A stretch of DNA of 18,612 nt from Deltaproteobacteria bacterium (GCA_026388595.1 JAPLJM010000180.1:1-18612); one strand, 5' to 3'; shown: positions 1 through 6,851, counted from the first letter of the stretch. Notes: generated by a model not told the origin, from the sequence alone. Program-made: numbers and translations.

Positions 1-417
1 GTCGGCATCAGGGGCGATGACGCTGTCTTTCATCACGGCTTTAAGGCCATGTCCCTCTCGGCATCCGCACTGGCCGCGGAAGCCCTGAAGAACACCATGC
101 CCGCTGGGTCATTTTCCAGATCAACGGAGTCTCACAATCAGGATAAGGTCAGCATGGGAACCATCGCCGCCCGGGATGCCTCCCGGATATGCACCCTCAC
201 GGAACGGGCCGTAGCCATCCACCTTATGACGGCTGCACAGGCCTGTGAGCTCCGCGGCAGCATCAGGAACCGGCCCCGGCTGCAGGCCCTGATTAAAAAT
301 ATCAGAGGCATTGCCGAGGCGACGCAGGAAGACCGCCCAATGGACAGAGATATCGAACATGTGGTTCAGGCGATTGCCACTTCCGACCTTTTCAGGTGCG
401 ACGATGCCGCAAAATAA
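1..417 (+). CDS. Aromatic amino acid ammonia-lyase (HAL/PAL/TAL family), C-terminal part
   Basis: The reading frame is open from base 1 and ends at TAA 415-417, so only the last 138 residues are visible; an internal ATG at 49 is not the true start. The segment matches the C-terminal end of the MIO-dependent lyase family: a TESHNQDKVSMGTIAARDA block (about residues 43-61) followed by helical sequence. These enzymes eliminate ammonia from histidine, phenylalanine or tyrosine to give an arylacrylate. Histidine ammonia-lyases usually have QEDHVSMG here; this protein has QDKVSMG with Lys49 in place of His, which argues for a tyrosine/phenylalanine-type lyase or an aryl-polyene-cluster lyase rather than HutH. 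The MIO-forming Ala-Ser-Gly lies outside the window. A same-strand radical SAM gene follows closely. Family assignment is secure, substrate is not. Confidence 0.85.
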   Translation, partial: VGIRGDDAVFHHGFKAMSLSASALAAEALKNTMPAGSFSRSTESHNQDKVSMGTIAARDASRICTLTERAVAIHLMTAAQACELRGSIRNRPRLQALIKNIRGIAEATQEDRPMDRDIEHVVQAIATSDLFRCDDAAK

Positions 418-480
418 TGAAATCATGGGCCTTTCAGGACCATGGGAGCGCTTGGATTCTTGGATCAAGGTCCGGTCCCG

Positions 481-1845
481 ATGAAGGTCTTACTCCTGTC
501 CCCAAACATATTGACCATGCCTTCGCCTGTCTATCCCATCGGGCTTGATTACGTGGCCGGTATCCTGTCCGATCGTCATGCGGTAAAGATCGTCGATCTG
601 AATGAGAAATCGGGGATGGACCGACTGGCCGGCGTCATCAGGGATTTTGACCCAGACCTTATTGGATTATCTTTGCGTAACGTAGATAATCTGGATGCCC
701 TGAAGCAAGAAAGCTATGTTGACGGATATAAACGGCTGATGGCCACGATCCGTCGGATGACCTCGGCATGGATTGTCCTTGGCGGCAGTGGTTTTACGAT
801 TTTCCCGTCCGAACTGATGGAAGCACTGGACGCCGATTACGGGATTGTCGGTGATGGTGAGCGGCTCGCCCCGCTGCTGACTGCCCTTGAAACACAGGGG
901 GATGTTTCAAGCCTTCCAGGTGTTATGAGCAAGGGCAAAACATTTGTGGAGGTTCCGGCCAGCGGGGAGGTTTCATTCCGGAGATGCTTTGATATGAACA
1001 GTCCCCATGTGCACTATTATCTGTCGCATGGGGGAATCCTGAATCTCCAGACAAAGAGGGGATGTCCTTACCTCTGTATTTACTGTACTTATCCCCGCAT
1101 CGACGGTCATCGGCTCAGGTTCATCGATCCTGATGAAGTTGCAAGGACAGCCCTGAGGCTTCAGGAATCAGGGGCAAAGTATCTGTTCATTACGGATTCA
1201 ACTTTTAATTGCGACACCGACCATAGCCTGAATGTGGCAAAGGCCTTCATCAAAGCCCGTCTTACAATTCCATGGGGAGCGTTTTTCGCTCCTTTCAAAC
1301 CGACGGCCGATTACTATGAAATCATGGCTGCAGCTGGCCTTACCCATGTGGAATTCGGGACAGAGTCTCTGTGCGATTCCGTCCTCGCGGCTTATAGAAA
1401 ACCTTTTCGTCGGGATGACATATTTTATGCCCACAAAAGCGCCTCCGATGCAGGGCTTCATATCGCTCATTACCTTCTTTTCGGGGGTCCGGGCGAGGAT
1501 GAAAACACCCTGAAGGAAACATTGACAAGCGCAGACGAATTGGAAAAAGCCGTGCTGATCCTTTTTTGCGGTATTCGGATCTATCCTCATACCGCCCTGC
1601 ATCAGATCGCGATCCGAGAAGGTCAGATCACGGACAGTCAAAACCTTCTGGAACCCGTCTTTTACCAATCACCTGCGCTGAAAACGGATACGACCACGGC
1701 CATGGTGACTGAGCGGGCCATGGGACGCCCCCATTGGGTTTTTGGTTCGGGCAGTGAGAAAACGGCAGGCATCGTTTCTCGGTTGCATGCCCGCGGCCAT
1801 TATGGGCCGCTCTGGGAACAACTGATATCCAAAGTACCCACATGA
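481..1845 (+). CDS. B12-binding-type radical SAM protein
   Basis: This is a 454-residue protein. Residues 1-150 resemble a cobalamin-binding Rossmann domain (MKVLLLSPN start, VLGGSGFTIFP near residue 100, YGIVGDGE after it). The radical SAM barrel follows, with Cys195, Cys199 and Cys202 as the CxxxCxxC ligands of the 4Fe-4S cluster, and a later LLFGGPGEDENT loop typical of the family. I see no DxHxxG motif, so cobalamin may bind base-off without a histidine ligand, or not at all. I chose ATG 481 because the domain begins there and an AAGG lies about 10 nt upstream; ATG 442 would add 13 residues with no domain match and its AGGA is too close. The gene lies 63 bp behind the ammonia-lyase and is probably co-transcribed. 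Such proteins often act in lipid or secondary metabolism; the substrate is unknown. Confidence 0.85.
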   Translation: MKVLLLSPNILTMPSPVYPIGLDYVAGILSDRHAVKIVDLNEKSGMDRLAGVIRDFDPDLIGLSLRNVDNLDALKQESYVDGYKRLMATIRRMTSAWIVLGGSGFTIFPSELMEALDADYGIVGDGERLAPLLTALETQGDVSSLPGVMSKGKTFVEVPASGEVSFRRCFDMNSPHVHYYLSHGGILNLQTKRGCPYLCIYCTYPRIDGHRLRFIDPDEVARTALRLQESGAKYLFITDSTFNCDTDHSLNVAKAFIKARLTIPWGAFFAPFKPTADYYEIMAAAGLTHVEFGTESLCDSVLAAYRKPFRRDDIFYAHKSASDAGLHIAHYLLFGGPGEDENTLKETLTSADELEKAVLILFCGIRIYPHTALHQIAIREGQITDSQNLLEPVFYQSPALKTDTTTAMVTERAMGRPHWVFGSGSEKTAGIVSRLHARGHYGPLWEQLISKVPT

Positions 1846-1861
1846 GGTGGAGATATAATTC

Positions 1862-1888
1862 TTGATTTCTGCGAAATTATGATATAAA
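1862..1888 (+). promoter_or_regulatory. Possible promoter of the rpsF operon
   Basis: TTGATT at 1862-1867 and TATAAA at 1883-1888 are separated by 15 bp in an AT-rich stretch after the radical SAM gene. The spacing is short, so this is a weak prediction. A separate TATAAT at 1854-1859 has no convincing -35 partner. Confidence 0.3.
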
Positions 1889-1919
1889 GCCTGCATCCGT
1901 TTAAAATAAAGAGGACTCC

Positions 1920-1940
1920 TTGTCCGGACATTTTGTCCGA
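1920..1940 (+). promoter_or_regulatory. Hairpin in the rpsF leader (possible S6:S18 autoregulatory site)
   Basis: CGGACA at 1925-1930 pairs with TGTCCG at 1934-1939 across a TTT loop. TTGTCCG also occurs as a direct repeat at 1920-1926 and 1933-1939 (the second preceded by T). The hairpin lies 15 nt before the AGGAGG of rpsF. In many bacteria the S6:S18 complex represses its own operon through a leader structure with a conserved CCG; two CCG triplets are present here. The match to that motif is my inference and has not been tested by covariance search. Confidence 0.35.
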
Positions 1941-1965
1941 ACTTTAGAGCCGAGAGGAGGGAACG

Positions 1966-2415
1966 TTGAGGAGATACGAGACAGTTATTATTGTCCCCGC
2001 CGATCTTTCGGATGATGACATCATCACCCTGATTGACCGTTACAAGGCCATCGTCTCCAATCATAAGGGATTGGTGGTGAAGGTGGAAAAGTGGGGAAAA
2101 AGAAAGTTGGCTTACGAAATCAGGAAGCATAACAAAGGATTCTATATGCTTATCGATTTTGCGGGTCAAAGTGCCGTTGTTGCCGAACTGGAAAGAAATC
2201 TCAAGATCGATGACAAGATTCTGAAGTTCATGACCGTCAAAAAGAACGACAAGGTCGTTTTGGCGGATATTGAGAAGGAAATTGCCGCTGCCTCGCCTAC
2301 TGCCGTTGTTGCAGAGGTGGAAATCAAAAACATAGAAATTGCAACAGGCAGCCCTGCGGAAGCGATTAAGCCCGCTGAGTCAAAGATCGAAGAAGTCCAG
2401 GAAGGAGGCGAATAG
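1966..2415 (+). CDS. rpsF: 30S ribosomal protein S6
   Basis: The protein is 149 residues. Residues 1-95 are a standard S6 fold (RRYETVIIVPADLS start, KWGKRKLAYEIRKHNKG in the middle, then the conserved DDKILKFMTVK strand). Residues 96-149 are an acidic, Ala/Glu-rich tail, longer than in the shortest S6 proteins but common in the family. S6 binds the central domain of 16S rRNA as a heterodimer with S18, encoded next. The start codon is TTG: it is preceded by AGGAGG at 1955-1960 with a 5-nt spacer, and the translation begins exactly at the conserved N-terminus. This is the first gene of an operon running through rpsR, DUF2232, rplI and dnaB. Confidence 0.97.
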   Translation: MRRYETVIIVPADLSDDDIITLIDRYKAIVSNHKGLVVKVEKWGKRKLAYEIRKHNKGFYMLIDFAGQSAVVAELERNLKIDDKILKFMTVKKNDKVVLADIEKEIAAASPTAVVAEVEIKNIEIATGSPAEAIKPAESKIEEVQEGGE

Positions 2416-2417
2416 CA

Positions 2418-2690
2418 ATGGCAGAACCATCAAGATTTCATGGTCAGAGACCGCCCAGACCGCAGAAAAAATTTTTCCACCGTCGGAAATTCTGTCGATT
2501 CTGTACCGACTCCACCATCAAAAGTGATTACAAGAATCCCATGACCCTGAGGGATTTTGTCACGGAGCGGGGCAAAATTATGCCGCGAAGAATCACGGGA
2601 AATTGCGCGATCCACCAGCGAGAGTTGACCTTGGCCATTAAGAGAGCCAGAACAATCGCGCTTTTGCCCTTTGTCGTTTCCGAAGGCTGA
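2418..2690 (+). CDS. rpsR: 30S ribosomal protein S18
   Basis: A 90-residue S18 with the family hallmarks FVTERGKIMPRRITGNC and HQRELTLAIKRARTIALLPF. Cys26, Cys29, Cys63 and His66 form a likely zinc site, so this is a zinc-binding (C+) type of S18 rather than the zinc-free form. It starts 2 bp after the rpsF stop, with its GGAGG ribosome binding site inside the end of rpsF, so translation is probably coupled. S18 pairs with S6 on the small subunit platform. Confidence 0.97.
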   Translation: MAEPSRFHGQRPPRPQKKFFHRRKFCRFCTDSTIKSDYKNPMTLRDFVTERGKIMPRRITGNCAIHQRELTLAIKRARTIALLPFVVSEG

Positions 2691-2726
2691 TCTCACTTAA
2701 TAACGTAGATGATTGCAGAGCCGTCT

Positions 2727-2787
2727 GATGATCGCCATAGGGATGATCTGTGATGATCATCGCCTGCAAGAGAATGCCGTTTGGCGA
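2727..2787 (+). promoter_or_regulatory. Repeat-containing leader ahead of the DUF2232 gene
   Basis: The gap between rpsR and the DUF2232 gene holds three copies of GATGATC (2727-2733, 2742-2748, 2752-2758). Either of the first two copies can pair with GATCATC at 2755-2761, giving mutually exclusive hairpins. TCGCCA at 2732-2737 can also pair with TGGCGA at 2782-2787, right before the weak ribosome binding site AGGG. Whether this controls translation is unknown. Confidence 0.3.
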
Positions 2788-2799
2788 CAGGGTTGAGCC

Positions 2800-3774
2800 T
2801 TGAACAGTGAATGGGGTGGTTTCCTGAACCGTGAATTTATCCTGGGGATTGTCATAACCACCCTTTCATTTTTATCGGTTGTGCTGATTCCCCTGATCGG
2901 CGCCATGGTGATTGTCCTGACGCCGCTGCCGGTTCTCTTTTATTATACGAAGCTTGGCAGGTTCAAGGGTTTTGCCGTTTATGGGATCTCGCTGGCGCTG
3001 GTTCTGCTGATTCTCAGGTTTATCAATCCGGACAATCTCTTTTCCCTGCTTTTCTTTGTTTTTATCGGAAGCACGGGAATCATGCTTGCGGAAGTGCTGA
3101 GAAGATCCCTGTCGATTGAAAAAACGCTGATGATCCCTTTGGCGGCCCTTTTGACCTGCGGCGGCGGCCTGCTCTTGTTTCATGGTTATCAAACGGGACA
3201 AGCGCCATGGCAGCTCATCGGAAGCTACGTATCGAGCAGCATCCGGGAGAATATCAAGATTTATGAGCAACTGGATATATCCTCCGAACAGATCACGCTT
3301 ATTAAGGAGTATGCCGGGCAGATTGCCGTTTTGCTGACGCGCATCTTTCCCGCAGTCATCCTGGTGAGCACCAGCCTTTGTCTCTGGCTGAATATTTTAG
3401 CGGCACGGTCCCTTTTTCAGAAGCATGGTCTGTATTATCCCGACTTTGGCGACCTGACGCACTGGAAGGCGCCCGAGAAGATGGTCTGGTTATTGATCGC
3501 CACCGGGGGGCTGCTCCTGGTTCCCTTCACCGTGGTGAAATATATCGGCTTGAATTTGTTGATTGTATGCCTGTTCGTTTATCTTTGTGAAGGCATGTCG
3601 ATTATCGGCTATTTTTTTAAGGTGAAGCGGGTTCCCGTTTTTTTTAAGTTCCTGTTTTACCTTCTGATCCTGATTCAGCAATATCTGTTGTTCTTTGTGG
3701 TTGCCCTGGGGTTGTTTGATCTCTGGGCTGATTTCAGAAAACTGATTAAACCGGCCCAAGATCCGAGTGTATAA
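2800..3774 (+). CDS. DUF2232 family integral membrane protein (YybS-like)
   Basis: A 324-residue, very hydrophobic protein with roughly eight predicted membrane segments (for example about residues 13-46, 58-76, 80-97, 108-128, 176-200, 226-270 and 281-308). A soluble loop near residues 140-172 contains SSIRENIKIYEQLDISSEQ, the most recognisable DUF2232 feature. The function is not known. A related gene, yybS, lies near rplI in Bacillus, and the position between rpsR and rplI recurs in deltaproteobacteria as I recall it. The start is TTG at 2800: an in-frame TGA immediately precedes it at 2794-2796 and no ATG lies early in the frame, so it is the longest possible start. AGGG at 2789-2792 is a modest ribosome binding site. 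Confidence 0.85.
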   Translation: MNSEWGGFLNREFILGIVITTLSFLSVVLIPLIGAMVIVLTPLPVLFYYTKLGRFKGFAVYGISLALVLLILRFINPDNLFSLLFFVFIGSTGIMLAEVLRRSLSIEKTLMIPLAALLTCGGGLLLFHGYQTGQAPWQLIGSYVSSSIRENIKIYEQLDISSEQITLIKEYAGQIAVLLTRIFPAVILVSTSLCLWLNILAARSLFQKHGLYYPDFGDLTHWKAPEKMVWLLIATGGLLLVPFTVVKYIGLNLLIVCLFVYLCEGMSIIGYFFKVKRVPVFFKFLFYLLILIQQYLLFFVVALGLFDLWADFRKLIKPAQDPSV

Positions 3775-3819
3775 GCCGGCATCCATAATCAATCTTCGAT
3801 CATAATAAGGAGGTCTATC

Positions 3820-4266
3820 ATGAAAGTGATATTGAAACAAAATGTGGAATCTCTCGGTAACGCGGGAGATGCCGTCAAGGTATCCGACGGCTATGCACGC
3901 AATTTTCTGATTCCCAAAGGTTTCGCGATTGAAGCCAACTTTAAGAATCTCAATGTGCTGGACCATGAAAAGAAAATGATTCTGGCGAAGGCGGAAAAGG
4001 AAAAAAAGAACGCGGAAACGCTTGCAGAAAAGTTCAAGGGGATAACCTGCACGATTACGCGCCGTGTCGGAGAGCAGGACAAATTATTTGGCTCCGTCAA
4101 TACCAAAGACATTCAGGATGCTTTACAGGCGCAGTCCCTGGAGGTGGACCGGAAAAACATCATCCTGGCTGAACCGATCAAGGCGCTGGGTGAATATCCG
4201 GTTGCGATCAGACTGTTGGCGGGTGTCACGGCAGAAATCAAAGTGGTCGTTGCGGCCGAGGCCTGA
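3820..4266 (+). CDS. rplI: 50S ribosomal protein L9
   Basis: A 148-residue L9 of standard length. Residues 1-40 form the N-terminal rRNA-binding domain (MKVILKQNVESLGNAGD, then VSDGYARNFLIPKGFA). A lysine/glutamate-rich connecting helix spans about residues 41-75, and the C-terminal domain includes KLFGSVNTKDI and ALGEYPVAIRL. L9 binds 23S rRNA near the base of the L1 stalk and helps reading-frame maintenance. A strong AAGGAGG precedes ATG at 3820. The gene sits between the DUF2232 gene and dnaB, a very common bacterial arrangement. Confidence 0.97.
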   Translation: MKVILKQNVESLGNAGDAVKVSDGYARNFLIPKGFAIEANFKNLNVLDHEKKMILAKAEKEKKNAETLAEKFKGITCTITRRVGEQDKLFGSVNTKDIQDALQAQSLEVDRKNIILAEPIKALGEYPVAIRLLAGVTAEIKVVVAAEA

Positions 4267-4302
4267 TCCACTATTTTTTCATTGTCATTGAGCTGATAGA
4301 AA

Positions 4303-5658
4303 ATGAAGGACATCGACACATCCCTGCATCGCCTGCCCCCCCAAAATCTGGACGCGGAACAGTCCATCCTCGGGGGGATCCTTCTGGATAATCAGGCGCT
4401 GAACAGCGTTTTAGAGGTTTTGGGACCGGGGGATTTCTACAGTGAATCGCATCGGAAAATATTTGCAGCCATTGTGGATCTCTCCGAGCGGAATGAACCC
4501 AGCGACCTGATTACCCTGAGCAACATCCTGAAGGATAAAAAGCATCTGGATCAGGTGGGCGGCATGGCCTATCTGGCCTCCCTGGTGGATAACGTTCCAT
4601 CCGCCGCCAATGTGGCCTATTACGCCAAAATCGTCAAAGAAAAGGCCATTCTCCGGCGCCTCATTGGTACGGCTACGGAAATTCTGACGAAAAGTTATAA
4701 TACCGGTGCCGATGTCGATGAGGTTCTGGATCAGGCGGAACATGCCATTTTTGAAATTTCCGAAAATAAAATCCGGCCCGCCTTTTACCCTATTAAAAGC
4801 ATCATCAAGGACAGTTTCAAAACCATTGAGAAGCTCTACGAGCGGAAGGAGCTGATCACCGGCGTTCCTACGGGTTTTGGAAAAATTGACGACCTGACTT
4901 CGGGCCTGCAGAAATCCGATCTGATCATCGTCGCCGGCCGTCCCAGCATGGGAAAGACGGCATTTGCACTCAATATTGCCCAGCATGCCGCCATGGAAGG
5001 CGGGATTCCCGTAGCCATCTTCTCCCTGGAAATGTCCAAGGAACAGTTGGCCCTCCGGATGCTGTCCACGGTTGCCAAAGTGGATTCCCAGCGTCTCAGG
5101 AAAGGATTCCTGGGGGAAACGGACTGGCCGAAACTGACCACGGCCGCCGGTCAACTTTCCGAAGCCCTTATCTATATTGATGACACTCCGGCCATCACCG
5201 CCCTGGAAATGAAGGCAAAGTCCAGGCGGCTGAAGGCGGAATCCGGTCTTGGCTTAATTATTCTGGACTACCTCCAGTTGATGCGGGGCGGGACCTATAA
5301 GGAATCGCGGGAACAGGAAATCTCCGACATCAGCCGTTCCCTTAAGGCCCTGGCAAAGGAATTGAGCGTCCCGGTGATCGCCCTGTCACAGTTGAACCGT
5401 AAAGTGGAAGACAGGACCAACCGGCGTCCGCAGATGGCCGACTTGCGGGAATCCGGGGCCATTGAACAGGATGCGGATGTGATTGCCTTTATTTACCGGG
5501 ATGAAGTCTATAACAAGTCAGAAGACAACCCTGAAAAGGGATTGGCCGAAGTGATCATCGGCAAGCAGCGAAACGGCCCCACGGGGATGGTCAAACTGGC
5601 CTTTCTTGAAAAATACACCTGTTTTGAGAATCTGGCCCGTGCCGAAGATGTGCATTGA
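4303..5658 (+). CDS. dnaB: Replicative DNA helicase DnaB
   Basis: A 451-residue replicative helicase of normal length with no intein. The N-terminal primase-interacting domain (about 1-110) begins LPPQNLDAEQSILGGILLD. A linker follows, then the RecA-like motor: Walker A GRPSMGKT at 212-219, the LEMSKEQLALRM segment, Walker B LIILDYLQLM with Asp322, the ALSQLNRKVEDR sensor segment, and DLRESGAIEQDAD near residues 384-396. The hexamer unwinds DNA at the fork using ATP and recruits DnaG primase. The ribosome binding site is weak, so expression may rely on read-through and coupling from rplI, 36 bp upstream. It is the last gene of the operon before a convergent repeat-filled gap. Confidence 0.97.
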   Translation: MKDIDTSLHRLPPQNLDAEQSILGGILLDNQALNSVLEVLGPGDFYSESHRKIFAAIVDLSERNEPSDLITLSNILKDKKHLDQVGGMAYLASLVDNVPSAANVAYYAKIVKEKAILRRLIGTATEILTKSYNTGADVDEVLDQAEHAIFEISENKIRPAFYPIKSIIKDSFKTIEKLYERKELITGVPTGFGKIDDLTSGLQKSDLIIVAGRPSMGKTAFALNIAQHAAMEGGIPVAIFSLEMSKEQLALRMLSTVAKVDSQRLRKGFLGETDWPKLTTAAGQLSEALIYIDDTPAITALEMKAKSRRLKAESGLGLIILDYLQLMRGGTYKESREQEISDISRSLKALAKELSVPVIALSQLNRKVEDRTNRRPQMADLRESGAIEQDADVIAFIYRDEVYNKSEDNPEKGLAEVIIGKQRNGPTGMVKLAFLEKYTCFENLARAEDVH

Positions 5659-5666
5659 TCAGCCTT

Positions 5667-5684
5667 GACGAACTCGCAAAAAGT
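5667..5684. repeat. Lone extra arm of the intergenic repeat
   Basis: These 18 bp match the left arm of the adjacent element (5705-5722) at 15 of 18 positions as a direct repeat, including an identical TCGCAAAAAGT end. GAACTC (5670-5675) and GAGTTC (5697-5702) form a small inverted repeat around it. It looks like a remnant or half-copy of the same element family. Confidence 0.6.
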
Positions 5685-5704
5685 GGCGAGAATTTTGAGT
5701 TCGG

Positions 5705-5830
5705 GACGGCTTCGCAAAAAGTTCCGCAGGCAAGGCGCACAAATCCTGAGGAGTGAGGCGTACTTTAGCGTACGCCGCAATGACGAAGGATGCAGCGCAA
5801 CGCAGCATCCGGACTTTTTGCAAAGCCGTC
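5705..5830. repeat. 126-bp inverted-repeat element between convergent genes (REP/MITE-like)
   Basis: The 18-bp ends at 5705-5722 and 5813-5830 are inverted copies with a single mismatch. The centre has a perfect 7-bp stem, GGCGTAC (5757-5763) with GTACGCC (5770-5776), around a 6-nt loop. Shorter pairings such as ATCCT with AGGAT lie between, so the whole element can fold into one long imperfect hairpin. It carries no gene; open frames through it are by-products. Its right end overlaps the rpoH stop codon (TCA at 5829-5831 on the plus strand). It sits where dnaB and rpoH transcripts meet, so it could act as a bidirectional terminator or mRNA 3' end stabiliser. I recall similar repeats from deltaproteobacterial genomes but have not compared copies. 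Confidence 0.75.
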
Positions 5831-6689
5831 AGCCTTCCAGAAGCTCCGGCTCTTTCCCCAGATAGGGAATCGCCAAACGCATTTTCTTCAAAGCCTGTTT
5901 TTCGATCTGCCTGGCCCGTTCCCGGGTAATCTGGTAGCGGTCGCCAATCTCCTGGAGCGTCAGCGGATTGTCCGCCATCACCCGGTGCCTGATGATGTAT
6001 TTTTCTTTTTCATTGAGTTTCGCCAAAGCCCCGGCGATATTCCTTTTCACCAAAGCCAGCTCTTCCTTTTTGATCAACGAGTTTTCCTGGTCTTCACCTT
6101 CGTAGGTCAGGTAATCCATATGGGTCATTTCACCGTCCTCACTGACAAAGGCATCCAATGAGAGGTCGCGGTGACTCAGACGAAGATCCATTTCCTCGAT
6201 TTCTACTTCCTTAACCCCCAGGGATTGGGCAATCTCGCTGAATTCGGGACTCTTTTGTGAAAGGGTCTCCAGCCTCTTTTTCGCCTGGGAGAGCTTGAAG
6301 AATAATTTTCGCTGGGCCTGGGTGGTCCCGATCTTAACCAGGCTCCAGGATTTAATGATATAATTCTGCATATAAGCCCTGATCCACCAGACAGCGTATG
6401 AAATCAGGCGATATCCCTTGTAGGGATCGAATTTTTTGACGGCGTGCATCAAGCCGATGTTGCCCTCCTGGATCAGATCACTGAGTTTTAACCCGTAGTT
6501 GCGGTATTCATGGGCAATTTTTACGACAAACCGGAGGTTGGAAACAACCAGCTTCTCTGCGGCAGCCATGTCGTTATACTTTTTCAGCTGAACGGCCAGC
6601 TTGAATTCCTCTTCCGCTGTGAGAATTGAAAAACGGTTTATTTCCGCGATATAGATGTCAAGGGTGCCGGTTACGGCCGGTAATTCCAA
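5829..6689 (-). CDS. rpoH: RNA polymerase heat-shock sigma factor RpoH (sigma-32)
   Basis: A 286-residue sigma-70 family protein, the usual RpoH length. Region 2 contains DLIQEGNIGLMHAVKKFDP (about 71-89) and YAVWWIRAYMQNYII. The RpoH-specific box QRKLFFKL is at 126-133, which separates it from RpoD. Region 4 has the helix-turn-helix LTLQEIGDRYQITRERARQIEKQAL (about 244-268, written here as the signature of -35 recognition). I chose the TTG start at 6689 because GGAGG (6702-6698 on the minus strand) lies 8 nt upstream and the family N-terminus begins there. The open frame continues upstream to 6908, but that stretch contains the promoter and has no family similarity. The gene is divergent from the diadenylate cyclase-clpB-htpX cluster, whose chaperone and protease genes are typical sigma-32 targets. 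Confidence 0.93.
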   Translation of the reverse strand: MELPAVTGTLDIYIAEINRFSILTAEEEFKLAVQLKKYNDMAAAEKLVVSNLRFVVKIAHEYRNYGLKLSDLIQEGNIGLMHAVKKFDPYKGYRLISYAVWWIRAYMQNYIIKSWSLVKIGTTQAQRKLFFKLSQAKKRLETLSQKSPEFSEIAQSLGVKEVEIEEMDLRLSHRDLSLDAFVSEDGEMTHMDYLTYEGEDQENSLIKKEELALVKRNIAGALAKLNEKEKYIIRHRVMADNPLTLQEIGDRYQITRERARQIEKQALKKMRLAIPYLGKEPELLEG

Positions 6690-6730
6690 GGGTGACGCCT
6701 CCGGATATTCAATAACTTTATAAGTTTCTT

Positions 6731-6758
6731 GATATAATGATTCGATTTTAACAGTCAA
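6731..6758 (-). promoter_or_regulatory. Candidate rpoH promoter
   Basis: Read on the minus strand, TTGACT (6758-6753) and TATATC (6736-6731) are 16 bp apart. They lie 42 bp or more upstream of the chosen TTG start, giving a short leader. This looks like a housekeeping sigma-70 promoter. Its presence inside the open frame's upstream extension supports the shorter rpoH start. Confidence 0.5.
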
Positions 6759-6784
6759 GCTATTTATGATCGGTCTTAAATAGC
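6759..6784. promoter_or_regulatory. Perfect 8-bp inverted repeat, candidate operator between rpoH and the cyclase gene
   Basis: GCTATTTA at 6759-6766 and TAAATAGC at 6777-6784 are perfect inverted copies separated by 10 bp. The site directly abuts the -35 element of the candidate rpoH promoter and lies 38 bp upstream of the plus-strand -35 at 6823. It does not match the CIRCE operator of HrcA. The binding protein is unknown. Confidence 0.45.
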
Positions 6785-6822
6785 ATTTATAATCGTTTGA
6801 TTTTACAAAATAATAACGTATC

Positions 6823-6851
6823 TTGACATCATCCGCAGGGGTTGTTAATTT
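6823..6851 (+). promoter_or_regulatory. Candidate promoter of the cyclase-clpB-htpX cluster
   Basis: A perfect TTGACA (6823-6828) is followed after 17 bp by TAATTT (6846-6851), 34 bp before the cyclase ATG. The extended -35, CTTGACA, is one base from the sigma-32 consensus CTTGAAA, but no CCCCAT-like -10 is evident, so heat-shock control cannot be read directly from this site. Confidence 0.45.

Noticed and set aside
1854..1859. Exact TATAAT upstream of rpsF
   Set aside because: No -35-like hexamer lies 16-18 bp upstream, so it was not annotated as a promoter.
4411..5154. 247-residue minus-strand open frame opposite dnaB
   Set aside because: It overlaps a complete DnaB coding region, has no ribosome binding site of note and no similarity I recognise.
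4303..5658. Possible intein in DnaB, a common insertion site
   Set aside because: The Walker A region and downstream motifs are continuous and the length is standard, so no intein is present.
5665..5865. Short open frames across the dnaB-rpoH gap (also one at 5790-6161)
   Set aside because: They translate the inverted-repeat element and the antisense of the rpoH end; no protein family features.
6759..6784. CIRCE/HrcA operator in the heat-shock promoter region
   Set aside because: The inverted repeat has 8-bp AT-rich arms with a 10-bp spacer and does not match TTAGCACTC-N9-GAGTGCTAA.
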